64,000 nt of DNA, from the NCBI GenBank assembly GCA_950097015.1, contig CATNEN010000001.1, positions 4,122,001-4,186,000 on the forward strand. Direction: 5' to 3'. Positions 23,515-38,500 of this stretch are shown here, in pieces; position 1 is the stretch's first letter, and each line of letters opens with the position of its first letter. This stretch comes from Macrostomum hystrix. Taxonomy: Eukaryota; Platyhelminthes; Macrostomidae. Below the pieces are notes generated by a model. That model saw only the letters and a program-made list of their open reading frames with translations. It did no database searches and was not told the DNA's origin. The position numbers were made by a program, and so were the translations under genes.

Positions 23515-26500
23515 TTAACAGGGACCTACAAACTTAATCTTTGCGTGTCCGCTGTCGCCAAGCATGTGTTTAATGTTGTCTTCGAACATTGCAATGACGA
23601 ACATGATTCCAACTCCTGTAATAATGCCGGCATTCTGTAGAACAAAGTGAGCTATGCGAGACTCGCCGCGTTTCACATTCACCAGGTTTAGTTCGGGTAG
23701 CTGGAACGGAGTTAACGAGCCGATATGTCTCGAAAATACAAAAAAATACTTACAACTTTATTAAGTAGCATTTTTAGCGTTTTTTCAATATTTATTTCAA
23801 ATTCAAAGGAAAACTTCAAATTCCTACCATATCAACCAACGAGATGTAGATAAAAATTCCCCCGGTAATGGCAAAGATCCAATAGCTAGCGCTTGTCACG
23901 TTTCCTAGAAAGATGCCAATCACCATGCCAACGGCGGCTAGCACTGAGGACAAAACATTGTATAGTAGGGCCTGCTTGACTGGCATGCCAGTTTTAAGTA
24001 GCACGGCAAAGTCGCCTAAATGATAGATGATTGAAAATGGCAACGTTTGATATACTTAAAGATAATGTGTAATTACTTGGGGGAGAAATTAACGTAGGAA
24101 GATAGGATAATTAGAAATACAAAATTTGGAAAATAGGATAGGAAGCTGGGAGAATTAGGGATTAGAAGTTGGAAAAATTAGGGATTAGAAGTTGGGAGAA
24201 TTAGGGATATGATGTTGGGAGAATTAGGGATAGGAAGTTGGGAGAATTAGGGATAGGAAGTTGGGAAAATTAGGAATAATAGTTGGGGGAATTAAGGATA
24301 TTAAACTGGTTATATTTTGGGATGTCAAGTTAAGGAGATTTGGTGATATGAAGTTTGAGTAATAAGGGAGATTTTTAGGACAGGAAGTTAGATGGTGGAA
24401 TGTCAGCCTTACCAAGCTCATGCGGCAGCTCGTGGCAGAACACGGCAATGCTGGTGGAGATGCCGCCAGTGATGCTCTGAGCAAAGGCAGCCCCGATGGC
24501 GAGGCCGTCTGTGAAATTGTGCAGCCCGTCGCCAAAGATGACCATGTAGGCGACGGATACAAGAGACTGCGGCATCTCGTGACCGTGGCCGTGAGCGTGC
24601 GCGTGACCGTGGCCGTGGCCGTGACCGTGTCCTCTTCCTGGCTTCCTTTTTCCGCCGCTAACTGACGGTGCAGTGGACGCCGGTCGGGACGGCACAGCGA
24701 CGCTGATGTCAGCGATCGGGTCAGATTCGTCAGCTACGAAATGCTCGCCGTCGCTTTTATAATCGGGCTCCACAGACGAAGCCATGTTCTCCGGATTTGG
24801 CAACGACTGAAATCCTGGCACCTGCAGCAACAGATTGGACATCGGCATGGCTTCCTGATTGCCGGGACAAGACAGCGGTTGGCATTCTGCATCACCGTCT
24901 TCGCCATTTTCGTCCGTGTCGCTGTGACAATTGTCAGCTGCGGACTTGTAGGTGTCGATGCTGCGCAGAGCTGGCGGGCGAAAATTGATGGAGTTGGCGA
25001 TGGCTGTTTGATACTGATCAAACTTAGGATTCGAACTTACGACCAATAGGTCCACTTTGCTTCAAGGACTGAACAGCTGTTAACAGACTTTGGAACCGCC
25101 GAGGTGTTAAGCAAAGTTATTTTAGTAACTCTTTTGGACAAGTCTCTTCGCCAGAAACCCACTCAAACAACAAAAAACACACCCTGAAGCCACATCGGAC
25201 AACCCCCTGAAGCCACAGCCAACAACCTCCTGAAGCCACAGCCCACAACCGCCTGAAGCCACAGCCCACAACCCCCTAAAGCCACAGCCAACAACCTCCT
25301 GAAGCCACAGCCCACAACCCCCTAAAGCCACAGCCAACAACCGCCTGAAGCCACAGCCCACAACCTCCTGAAGCCACAGCCCACAACCGCCTGAAGCCAC
25401 AGCCCACAACCTCCTGAAGCCACAGCCAACAACCCCTTGAAGCCACAGCCAACAACCTCCTGAAGCCACAGCCCACAACCTCCTGAAGCCACAGCCCACA
25501 ACCTCCTGAAGCCACAGCCCACAATCGCCTGAAGCCACAGCCCACAACCGCCTGAAGCCACAGCCAACAACCTCCTGAAGCCACAGCCCACAACCGCCTG
25601 AAGCCACAGCCCACAACCGCCTGAAGCCACAGCCAACAACCCCCTGAAGCCACAGCCCACAACCGCCTGAAGCCACAGCCAACAACCCCCTGAAGCCACA
25701 TCGGACAACCCCCTGAAGCCACAGCCAACAACCTCCTGAAGCCACAGCCCACAACCGCCTGAAGCCACAGCCAACAACCGCCTGAAGCCACAGCCCACAA
25801 CCGCCTGAAGCCAAAGCCAACAACCGCCTGAAGCCACAGCCCACAACCGCCTGAAGCCACAGCCAACAACCGCCTGAAGCCACAGCCAACAACCGCCTGA
25901 AGCCACAGCCCACAACCGCCTGAAGCCAAAGCCAACAACCTCCTGAAGCCACAGCCCACAATCGCCTGAAGCCACAGCCCACAACCGCCTGAAGCCACAG
26001 CCAACAACCTCCTGAAGCCACAGCCCACAACCGCCTGAAGCCACAGCCCACAACCGCCTGAAGCCACAGCCAACAACCCCCTGAAGCCACAGCCCACAAC
26101 CGCCTGAAGCCACAGCCAACAACCCCCTGAAGCCACATCGGACAACCCCCTGAAGCCACAGCCAACAACCTCCTGAAGCCACAGCCCACAATCGCCTGAA
26201 GCCACAGCCAACAACCCCCTGAAGCCCCAGCCCACAACCCCCTGAAGCCACAGCCAACAACCTCCTGAAGCCACAGCCAACAACCGCCTGAAGCCACAGC
26301 CAACAACCGCCTGAAGCCACAGCCAACAACCGCCTGAAGCCACAGCCAACAACCGCCTGAAGCCACAGCCAACAACCGCCTGAAGCCACAGCCAACAACC
26401 GCCTGAAGCCCAGCCCACAACCGCCTGAAGCCACAGCCAACAACCTCCTGAAGCCACAGCCCACAATCGCCTGAAGCCACAGCCAACAACCCCCTGAAGC

Positions 26501-29500
26501 CCCAGCCCACAACCCCCTGAAGCCACAGCCAACAACCTCCTGAAGCCACAGCCAACAACCGCCTGAAGTCACAGCCCACAACCCCCTGAAGCCACAGCCC
26601 ACAACCCCCTGCAGCCGCAGCACTCCCAAAACTAGGCAGTTGCACAGACCAGCAGCAGATGCTCACCCTTGCTGCTCAGCCCGATGGCAAGGATTTCGTC
26701 GCAGGACTTTCCAACGGTGAGTCGGCCAGACGGTGTTGGCACTCGCCGCTCGTCGAACCCCTGCTGATGATGATGCCGCCTGTCTTCCTGACTGTTGTCG
26801 CCGACTGCGCCGTCGGCACCGCCGACGGAGGCGTGTTCAGCGTCGTGTCTGGCTGCCTCCTAGATGAAGTTTTTTCACTTTTTGCGTTATTCTTCGTTCA
26901 TACTCGTACTTAAACTGAAGCTGCGTTATTGGTTACTGGAGATTAGGCATTCAAACAGGGTAGGCTTGGGTGCTAGTGATGAATTTACTGACTCAACAAG
27001 TCGTTTTTACAACCCTACACTCCATACCATCCTGATCCCACACTCCATACCATCCTGATCCCACACTCCATACCATCCTGATCCCACACTCCATACCATC
27101 CTGATCCCACACTCCATACCATCCTGATCCCACACTCCATACCATCCTGATCCCACACTCCATACCATCCTGATCCCACACTCCATACCATCCTGATCCC
27201 ACACTCCATACTATCCTGATCCAACACTCCATGCCATCCTGATCCCACACTCCATACCATCCTGATCCAACACTCCATGCCATCCTGATCCCACACTCCA
27301 TACCATCCTGATCCCACACTCCAGACCATCCTGATCCCACACTCCAGACCATCCTGATCCCACACTCCAGACCATCCTGATCCCATTCACATCACATCTA
27401 TCTACCCTCTCACATCATTTTATGATTCATGAAATACCACATACAAGCTAGATTTAACTCAAAATTTTTAGATAAATAGCTAAATATTATTACTGCGTAC
27501 TATAGCAAAAACAGTTAATAAATTAATAAAGACCCAAAACATTAAATAATCGTGAGCATTAACACTTAATGAAATAAACTGAGATTTTTATACCTCTCTC
27601 ATCTCTTCTTCCTGGAAAATGACCACAAATAACAGGTACTATGAATGCATGATCTAACGACATAAAAATATGAGTATAACACAAAAAATAATAGAACTTT
27701 CCTTCTGCCTTTCGTTCGCTTCAAAGAAAACGAATAAACGACAAAAAACACAAACCGCAAGACAATAATTTAAGTACTCGTAGTTTGATAATTATAAAAT
27801 AAAACATTTTGAAACCAAAGTGTCAAAGAACAACATTGAAAACATTCACCCAGCCAAAACTATTTTAACGATAACATAAATTAATGCTAACTCTTTTGTT
27901 CTCCGTTTGTCTACCTTCTCAATCTACCACTGTCTACCTTCTCAATCTACCATTGTCTACCTTCTCAATCTACCATTGTCTACCTTCTCAATCTACCACT
28001 GTCTACCTTCTCAATCTACCATTGTCTACCTTCTCAATCTACGATTGTCTACCTTCTCAATCTACCATTTTCTACCTTCTCAATCTACCATTCTCTACCT
28101 TCTCAATCTACCATTCTCTACCTTCTCAATATACTATTTTCTACCTTCTCAATCTACCATTGTCTACCTTCTAAATCTACCACTGTCTACCTTCTCAATC
28201 TACCATTCTCTACCTTCTCAATCTACGATTGTCTACCTTCTCAATCTACGATTGTCTACCTTCTCAATCTACGATTGTCTACCTTCTCAATCTACCATTG
28301 TCTACCTTCTCAATCTACGATTGTCTACCTTCTCAATCTACCATTTTCTACCTTCTCAATCTACCATTGTCTACCTTCTCAATCTACCATTCTCTACCTT
28401 CTCAATATACTATTTTCTACCTTCTCAATCTACGATTGTCTACCTTCTCAATCTACGATTGTCTACCTTCTCAATCTACGATTGTCTACCTTCTCAATCT
28501 ACCATTGTCTACCTTCTCAATCTACGATTGTCTACCTTCTCAATCTACCATTTTCTACCTTCTCAATCTACCATTGTCTACCTTCTCAATCTACCATTGT
28601 CTACCTTCTCAATCTACCATTGTCTACCTTCTTAATCTACCATTGTCTACCTTCTCAATCTACCATTGTCTACCTTCTCAATCTACCATTGTCTACCTTC
28701 TCAATCTACCATTGTCTACCTTCTCAATCTACCATTCTCTACCTTCTCAATCTACCATTCTCTACCTTCTCAATATACTATTTTCTACCTTCTCAATCTA
28801 CCATTCTCTACCTTCTCAATATACTATTTTCTACCTTCTCAATCTACCGTTGTTTACCTTCTCAATCTACCATTGTCTACCTTCTCAATCTACCATTTTC
28901 TACCTTCTCAATCTACCATTCTCTACCTTCTCAATCTACCATTCTCTACCTTCTCAATATACTATTTTCTACCTTCTCAATCTACCGTTGTCTACCTTCT
29001 CAATCTACCATTGTCTACCTTCTCAATCTACCATTGTCTACCTTCTCAATCTACCATTGTCTACCTTCTCAATATACTATTTTCTACCTTCTCAATCTAC
29101 CGTTGTCTACCTTCTCAATCTACCATTGTCTACCTTCTCAATCTACCATTGTCTACCTTCTCAATCTACCATTGTCTACCTTCTCAATCTACCATTGTCT
29201 ACCTTCTCAATCCACCATTGTCTACCTTCTCAATCTACCATTGTCTACCTTCTAAATCTGCCATTGTCTACCTTCTAAATCTGCCATTGTCTACCTTCTC
29301 AATCTACATGCTACATTCTCAATCTACATGCTACCTTCTCAATCTACATGCTACCTTCTCAATCTACATGCTACCTTCTCAATCTACATGCTACCTTCTC
29401 AATCTACATGCTAACTTCTCAATCTACATGCTACCTTCTCAATCTACATGCTACCTTCTCAATCTACATGCTACCTTCTCAACCTAGCTTTGCCTATCTT

Positions 29501-32500
29501 TGCCTATCCAGCTATAATTTTTACATTATTTTTTTTCGCAATAAACTTTCACAAAAACTCGATTCTAGAACACTAAATCTGGCAGAGCTTATGATAAGCG
29601 TCAGATCTCACAAAGGCAACCCTCTTCTTGGTGGATTTTTGGCTGTTATTGCTGCACGTGCTTCGTTTTCGTCCGGTCTGAAAATGATTTTTCAATCACT
29701 TTAGCTACAGAAAACTGACTTCCTATCGAAGCAAGAAACTAATCTATGATATTTGTAATCGCATCTTTTGCAATCTGTCTAATTAATTAGAAAAGCTTGA
29801 AGTATCGCAGGCATTAGCAAAAGCACTCACAATGTGCTATACGCTTCGTCTTCATAATTAAAAGAATTAGTCTGATTACAAGATTACAACCATTTCTTGT
29901 GAATTAAAATGGATATATTTGAGTTCAGCTAATTGATCACAGATTTAAAAAAGGATTGGATACTAGGTAATGACTGATAAATTAATATTGAATTAAATAG
30001 ATAAGGAGTAATGACTGATAAATTAATATTGAATTAAATAGATAAGGAGTAATGACTGGTCAAACAATTTTTAATTAAATAGATAAGGAGTAATGACTGG
30101 TCAAACAATTTTGAATTAAATAGATAAGGAGTAATGACTGAACAATCAATATTGAAGGAAATGTACATGGGGTAATGACTGATCAATCAATATTGAAGGA
30201 AATGTACATGGGGTAATGACTGATCAATCAATATTGAAGGAAATGGATATGGGGTAATGACTGATCAATCAATACTGAAGGAAATGTACATGGGGTAATG
30301 ACTGATCAATCAATACTGAAGGAAATGTACATGGGGTAATGACTGATCAATCAATACTGAAGGAAATGTACATGGGGTAATGACTGATCAATCAATATTG
30401 AAGGAAATGTACATGGGGTAATGACTGATCAATCAATACTGAAGGAAATGTACATGGGGTAATGACTGATCAATCAATACTGAAGGAAATGGATATGGGG
30501 TAATGACTGATCAATCAATACTGAAGGAAATGTACATGGGGTAATGACTGATCAATCAATACTGAAGGAAATGTACATGGGGTAATGACTGATCAATCAA
30601 TACTGAAGGAAATGTACATGGGGTAATGACTGATCAATCAATACTGAAGGAAATGTACATGGGGTAATGACTGATCAATCAATACTGAAGGAAATGTACA
30701 TGGGGTAATGACTGAACAATTAATACTGAAGGAAATGTACATGGGGTAATGACTGATCAATCAATATTGAAGGAAATGTACATGGGGTAATGACTGAACA
30801 ATCAATATTGAAGGAAATGTACATGGGGTAATGACTGATCAATCAATATTGAAGGAAATGGATATGGGGTAATGACCGATCAATCAATATTGAAGAAAAT
30901 GTACATGGGGTAATGACCGATCAATCAAACCTACCTCAATCGCGTGCCTCTCGGACCGGTATTCGCTGACTAGGGCAACAATTTTTTCGGCCATAAAGAA
31001 AAAGTACACGCCGCCTAGTGCCACCAGGCCTTTGAACACTGTCTGCTTCTCGTCGTGACAGCGCTCAGCGTGGGCGTCTTCCATCGCCGATTTCACGATC
31101 GCCTGTTGGGTGGTTGGTTAAATGGGATTAGATTAAAAGAACTTATAATTAGCCAGGTGATATTGGGATATCCTGGGATCTGGGAGATGCTGGGATCTGG
31201 GATATCCTGGGATCTGGGAGATTCTGGGATCTGGGAGATACTAGGATCTGGGAGATGTTGGGATCTGGGAGATACTGGGATCTGGGAGATGTTGGGATCT
31301 GGGAGATGCTGGGATCTGGGAGATCCTGGGATCTGGGAGATGCTGGGATCTGGGATATGCTGGGATCTGGGACATCCTGGGATCTGGGAGATGCTGGGAT
31401 CTGGGAGATGTTGGGATCTGGGAGATCCTGGGATCTGGGAGATGTTGGGATCTGGGAGATGTTGGGATCTGGGAGATGTTGGAATCTGGGAGATCCTGGG
31501 ATCTGGGAGATGCTGGGATCTGGGAGATCCTGTCACAATGTCACACATTCTACTCACGTGAGGTAGCAAGTGCAGCATAGCATCGCCAGTTAGAGAGCCA
31601 ACAGCCAAGGCGACCAGGTATTGAATGAAATGATTGTAATAGGTTGATCGGACAAGTGGCACAACAGCCACACCTGCTAGGCCCACCAGGCTGATTATAA
31701 CGATTGATACAAACGATATCAGCCATACTGAAATGCGCAATTATTGGGCAATCAGTCTAAATTACAAATGGCTAGAAGATAGTTACGGAAATGAAGTGAC
31801 GGGAATAGAGTGACGGGAACGGAGCGACGATAATAGAGTGACGGAAAAAGAGTGACAGGAAAAGTGACGCAAATAGATTGACGTGAATAGAGTGATGGGA
31901 GTAGAGTGACTGGAATTAGAGTGACGGGAGTAGAGTGACGGGAGTAGAGTGACGGGAGTAGAGTGACGGGAGTAGAGTGACGGGAGTAGAGTGACGGGAA
32001 TTAGAGTGACGGGAGTAGAGTGACGGGAATTAGAGTGACGGGAGTAGAGTGACGGGAATAGAGTGACGGGAGTAGAGTGACGGGAATAGAGTGACGGGAA
32101 TAGAGTGACGGGAGTAGAGTGACGAGAATAGAGTGACGGGAACTGAGTGACCGTTTATAATCCAAGTTACCTTTAGGCTTGGCGAATCCGGCCTCGTCAT
32201 GGCTATGATCGGTGTGGTTCTCGCTAGAATTAGCCCCAAATGAATCCGGAGTAGAAGTGCCAGTTGATGATGAACTGCCAGCTGAGGAGTCAGATAGCGC
32301 AGAAACCTGCTAGAAAAATTATTGTGAGTGGCATTACGCCAATTTTCTAATACGTTCCTTAATAATCTACCATTTATCCCATTCACTATCTTTAGAATTC
32401 CCTACCGATAATCTCCTTTAAAATCCCCTACGATAGATAATCTCCTATAGAATCCCATACGATAATCTCCTATAGAATCTCCTACGATAATCTCCTATAG

Positions 32501-35500
32501 AATCCCCTACGATAATCTCCTATAGAATCCCCTACGATAATCTATTTTAGAACGTCCCGATCCGATAAACAGTATTATAATTTCCCCTTCGATAATCTCC
32601 TGATTGTATACAGACACATTTGGTGGCTTATCTCTGTAAACAATGGCAGGCTCGATTGTCAATGCCTATATTGTGAAAACTGGCCCAGAAATATCCCATT
32701 CATGCATGCAGGCATGACTGGTTCTGATGCAGAGGAGTCACAAAATCGTTACTTGTCAGTATAATACAGATAACCATTTTAGTCAAAGATATCAGATATC
32801 AGTCTAGACAAAAGCATAACTCAAAAGAGATTTGAAGGCCTATTATATATAACGCGTGCAGATAAATTTTCTTACAGTTTAAGTCAAGTCACGCCCGAAA
32901 TGTGCTTTGAGATTGTAATTATTTCCTCTTTATATATATATATGTATGAGTATAATTCCTCGTCTAATTCTAGACCACTTTATTATTTATGCTAAGATAT
33001 GCAACCATAAAATTCAAGCACTAAATATAGACTTTCAGATTGAGTTAAGTGCATCAATATTTTAAAGCAGCTCTAAAATTTTAATCACAGTCAAGTATCT
33101 GGCGTCCTTCTAAAGTCCCGCTTCTTGGAAAACTGTCACTTCAAAAGTCCCGCTTGCTTGGAAAATGGTTAGCTAAAAAAGTCCCGCTTTCTTGCAAAAC
33201 TGTCACTTTAAAAGTCCCGCTTTCTTAGAAAACTGTCACTTCAAAAGTCCCGCTTTCTTAGAAAACGGTCACTTCAAAAGTCCCGCTTTCTTGGAAAACT
33301 GTCACTTCAAAAGTCCCGCTTTTTTGGAAAACTGTCACTTCAAAAGTCCCGCTTGCTCTTGGAAAACTGTCACTTCAAAAGTCCCGCTTGCTTGGAAAAC
33401 TGTCACTTCAAAAGTCCCGCTTTCTTGGAAAACTGTCACTTCAAAAGTCCCGCTTGCTTGGAAAACTGTCACTTCAAAAGTCCCGCTTTCTTGGAAAACT
33501 GTCACTTCAAAAGTCCCGCTTGCTTGGAAAATGGTTAGCTAAAAAAGTCCCGCTTGCTTGGAAAACTGTCACTTTAAAAGTCCCGCTTTCTTGGAAAACT
33601 GTCACTTCAAAAGTCCCGCTTTCTTGGAAAACTGTCACTTCAAAAGTCCCACTTTCTTGGAAAACTGTCACTTTAAAAGTCCCGCTTTCTTGGAAAACTG
33701 TCACTTTAAAAGTCCCGCTTTCTTGGAAAACTGTCACTTTAAAAGTCCCGCTTTCTTGGAAAACTGTCACTTTAAAAGTCCCGCTTTCTTGGAAAACTGT
33801 CACTTCAAAAGTCCCGCTTTCTTGGAAAACTGTCACTTCAAAAGTCCCACTTTCTTGGAAAACTGTCACTTCAAAAGTCTCGCCTGCTTGGAAAACTGTC
33901 ACTTCAAAAGTCCCGCTTTCTTGTAAAACTGTCACTTCAAAAGTCCCGCCTGCTTGGAAAACTGTCACTTCAAAAGTCCCGCCTGCTTGAAAAATGGTTA
34001 GCTAAAAAATTCTAGCCAAGAATTTTTTGTTTATAATTCGCGCTTTCTTGGAAAATTCTTGTTTAAAGTCACACTAACTAATAAACGTCACAACTAAAAA
34101 GTCCTTTAAACTTTGGTTTTCTTAGAAAACTGGTCCTCTAAAAGTCCCGCTTTTAAATAAAATGGATCCTAGTTATTGACTTAGAGTCCTAACTACAAAA
34201 ACAGGTCCTTTAAAAGTCCAGCTACCTTGCAAGACAGGGCTTTTAATCAGTCCCTAAAGCCAGCTTTTTTATTTACGAAAGCTCACTCAAACAGATCTTA
34301 TCTTTTATCAAAAGCAGCAATTAAGCGCAGTAGAAATATAAACACTTACAATCAAGAGCTGGCAAATTGCCAGTAGCAGACATAATCTTTCTAAAACAGT
34401 TTGCACCTGTTTCAGCCTTTGAGGCATTGAGGCCGCTGTTGTTGCTCACAAAAATTGCTAAAATCTATAATTTCCTTGGGGAAAGATGGTTCAAGATAGC
34501 TAGCTACAAGCGAGGCTACAGCTGTGTGAGTAGGAAATTGTCTTGGACTTTTACTCGCGAGGAAGGAATAGACAGATTTTGGTTAGCTCAATTCGCTTGA
34601 AGACTTGCTTTTACTTCTTTAAAAAAGACTCCCAATCCTATTTAGTAGTCTGCCTGTTGCTTGTTGCAGAAAGGGAGGACACACGGCTCGCTGCTATACG
34701 CTGCTGTACTGAGGGCCTATGGCTTGCAGCTGATTAACAGTTCAAACATGTTTTCTCTTTTCAACTGAAAACTGAATAATGACAGGTTTAAAACTCTACA
34801 ATTTCAGGATTGTTGTAAAGGTGGGAACTTCTCAGCTCAGCTGGCGAAAAAATACTGAGTCTTTCATTACAGTTGTCTATCTTACTTATTCCTTTCTATT
34901 TTATATAAGCCGCTATTAGCAGCCTATCCCAGGGTATTTCCAAATGCAACCAAGTCTTTCATATTGCAGCTACAATAGAATTGAAAACCTCCATCGTTCA
35001 AGTTCAACTTGGAGAGTGGGTAGGGTTGGCCTATGTACATTTGGATTGTAATGTACATTAAAACAGCCACGTTGGGCCTTGGGGTGGGGCTTTTGGGTCT
35101 TTCGGTCTGGTTTGAGCTAAGGCGTGAGGCTAGCAGGGGGTCCGAGTGTGAAATAAAGTTTTAACCTGAGGCTATTTCAGCGCAAACACAGCGTCAATAC
35201 TGTACATTCTTGACCCCTCCGTTTGGGGTTGGCGTACACACTCTACACACTCGATTAAGAAGTTCCTTAGCATAGAATAGCAGCACAAGAAAACGAATGG
35301 GCTTGTTCTGTCTTACTCGCCACAATCTTCTTTAGAACATCAGCACAAAGTTAGTGTAAAAACATAAAAGAACTGTACACCTTTTACTCTAAATTATTCA
35401 GGCAAACCGGCATTGCCAGAAACGCTTCTAAAAGCTAAGATTTTTTGTCTCTTTCTTGCATAGTGCGGTCAGCTGCAATGTTTAGAAACAAGCTATGGAC

Positions 35501-38500
35501 AAGAATAGAAATGAGATGTCAAAGAAGAGTCTTATAATAAAACAAACATTCTTTTACTTGTGTCTTTTCTGTCGAATGTTAGGCCTATTAAACCGCGTTT
35601 CTTTAAAAATCTCTTTGTTGCACTTAATTACAATTGTCACAATTGTTTTCGGTGGCAAATGAAAACAGTTATTTTTAGAATTGAGTTGGCACTTGCCACA
35701 TCACAACTAATTTTATCCGAATAGACCACAATGCACCCGTAGATATTATTTTTAATGACTCACAAAGCGCATTGCAGTGAGTCAGAATACTTCATAACCT
35801 TTCGATTTCATCATGTTGAAAAAAATATTTCACACATTTGTTAGAGTTCAAAATACACACTTTTAATCAGACGACCCACTTTTAATTGGTTGTCGGTTCT
35901 CCACGGTGTACAACAGTTAGACAGGGTGCCCATCAGCTGTTAGACAGGGTGCCTATCAACTGTTAGACAGGGTGCCCATCAGCTGTTAGACAGGGTGCCC
36001 ATCAGCTGTTAGACAGGGTGCCTATCAACTGTTAGACAGGGTGCCCATCAGCTGTTAGACAGGGTGCCCATCAGCTGTTAGACAGGGTGTCCATCAGCTG
36101 TTAGACAAGGTGTCCATCAGCTGTTAGACAGGGTGCCATCAGCTGTTAGACAGGGTGCCCATCAGCTGTTAGACAGGGTGCCCATCAGCTGTTAGACAAG
36201 GTGTCCATCAGCTGTTAGACAGGGTGCCCATCAGCTGTTAGACAGGGTGCCATCAGCTGTTAGACAGGGTGCCCATCAGCTGTTAGACAGGGTGCCCATC
36301 AGCTGTTAGACGAGGTGTCCATCAGCTGTTAGACAGGGTGCCCATCAGCTGTTAGACAGGGTGTCCATCAGCTGTTAGACAAGGTGTCCATCAGCTGTTA
36401 GACAGGGTGTCCATCAGCTGTTAGACAAGGTGTCCATCAGCTGTTAGACTGGGTGCCCATCAGCTGTTAGACAGGGTGCCCATCAGCTGTTAGACAAGGT
36501 GTCCATCAGCTGTTAGACAGGGTGTCCATCAGCTGTTAGACAAGGTGTCCATCAGCTGTTAGACTGGGTGCCCATCAGCTGTTAGACAGGGTGTCCATCA
36601 GCTGTTAGACAAGGTGTCCATCAGCTGTTAGACAGGGTGTCCATCAGCTGTTAGACAAGGTGTCCATCAGCTGTTAGACAGGGTGTCCATCAGCTGTTAG
36701 ACAAGGTGTCCATCAGCTGTTAGACTGGGTGCCCATCAGCTGTTAGACAGGGTGTCCATCAACTGTTACACAGGGTGCCCATCAGCTGTTAGACAGGGTG
36801 CCCATCAGCTGTTAGACAAGGTGTCCATCAGCTGTTAGACAGGGTGTCCATCAGCTGTTAGACAAGGTGTCCATCAGCTGTTAGACTGGGTGCCCATCAG
36901 CTGTTAGACAGGGTGTCCATCAGCTGTTAGACAAGGTGTCCATCAGCTGTTAGACAGGGTGTCCATCAGCTGTTAGACAAGGTGTCCATCAGCTGTTAGA
37001 CAGGGTGTCCATCAGCTGTTAGACAAGGTGTCCATCAGCTGTTAGACTGGGTGCCCATCAGCTGTTAGACAGGGTGTCCATCAACTGTTACACAGGGTGC
37101 CCATCAGCTGTTAGACAGGGTGTCCATCAACTGTTAGACAGGTGTTACACAGGGTGCCCATCAGCTGTTAGACAGCTGTTAGACAGGGTGTCCATTAACT
37201 GTTAGACAGGTGTTAGACAGGGTGTCCATCAACTGTTAGACAAGGTTCACATCGGTACTTTATGCATCTCTGGTGACATCATTCGAGTGAACTGTTTATA
37301 CAAAGCGGTATAGCGCACTTTAACACAGGAAATGTCCAATATAGGGCTTCAGGTATTAATTTCGCTTTGATTAGGTTATTTTTGCTGAACGCACACTGAC
37401 TTACAGCTGAAGTTTTTTTCGCTGCAGCAGTTTATTACGACGTACAATGTGAATATTATATGTTTTCCAGAGAAAATGATTGCCAAAAACTTGTAAAACA
37501 GTAGCTTAGGCAGTCATGCTTCTAAATTATCACTTAATTTATGAAATTGCTCCAAAAATTGATAGCTAGATAAGTTTCAGAGTTTAGCATTCAGATGCAC
37601 AGCTGCTTTTGCCAGTAGAAGACAATTAAATTATTTACACAATCGTCATATAGCTATGACTTTAAGGGACAGTTTATTGACTTAAAAGTTTGACGATATT
37701 TTAATCAGGTGTTGTTTACAATGGTTGCATGGTTAACAGTGTGTCTAACAGTAGCTAGAACAGTGTGTCTAACAGCAGCTAGAACAGTGTGCCTAACAGC
37801 AGCTAGAACAGTGTGTCTAACAGTAGCTAGAACAGTGTGTCTAACAGTAGCTAGAACAGGGTGTCTAACAGCAGCTAGAACAGGGTGTCTAACAGCAGCT
37901 AGAACAGGGTGTCTAACAGTAGCTAGAACAGGGTGTCTAACAGTAGCTAGAACAGGGTGTCTAACAGCAGCTAGAACAGGGTGTCTAACAGCAGCTAGAA
38001 CAGGGTGTCTAACAGTAGCTAGAACAGGGTGTCTAACAGTAGCTAGAACAGGGTGTCTAACAGTAGCTAGAACAGGGTGTCTAACAGCAGCTAGAACAGG
38101 GTGTCTAACAGCAGCTAGAACAGTGTGTCTAACAGCAGCTAGAACAGTGTGCCTAACAGCAGCTAGAACAGTGTGTCTAACAGTAGCTAGAACAGTGTGT
38201 CTAACAGTAGCTAGAACAGGGTGTCTAACAGTAGCTAAAACAGGGTGTCTAACAGTAGCTAGAACAGGGTGTCTAACAGCAGCTAGAACAGGGTGTCTAA
38301 CAGTAGCTAGAACAGGGTGTCTAACAGTAGCTAGAACAGGGTGTCTAACAGTAGCTAGAACAGGGTGTCTAACAGCAGCTAGAACAGGGTGTCTAACAGC
38401 AGCTAGAACAGTGTGTCTAACAGTAGCTAGAACAGGGTGTCTAACAGTAGCTAGAACAGTGTGCCTAACAGTAGCTAGAACAGTGTGTCTAACAGTAGCT

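Noticed and set aside
25023-25055. tRNA B-box-like GTAAGTTCGAATCC on the minus strand at the start of ZIP exon 7
   Set aside because: Phase analysis places it inside coding sequence (exon 25054-24413), and no A box or tail accompanies it, so coincidence is more likely than a SINE.
25122-26666. Minus-strand open frames of over 400 codons in all three frames
   Set aside because: They are translations of a 23-bp tandem repeat lacking stop codons; all three frames give the same protein in rotated order, and the region is an intron of the ZIP gene.
27905-29487. Plus-strand frames of 240-350 codons reading as a hydrophobic Ser/Tyr/Leu repeat
   Set aside because: They come from a 23-bp minisatellite in an antisense intron of ZIP; frames are rotations of one another.
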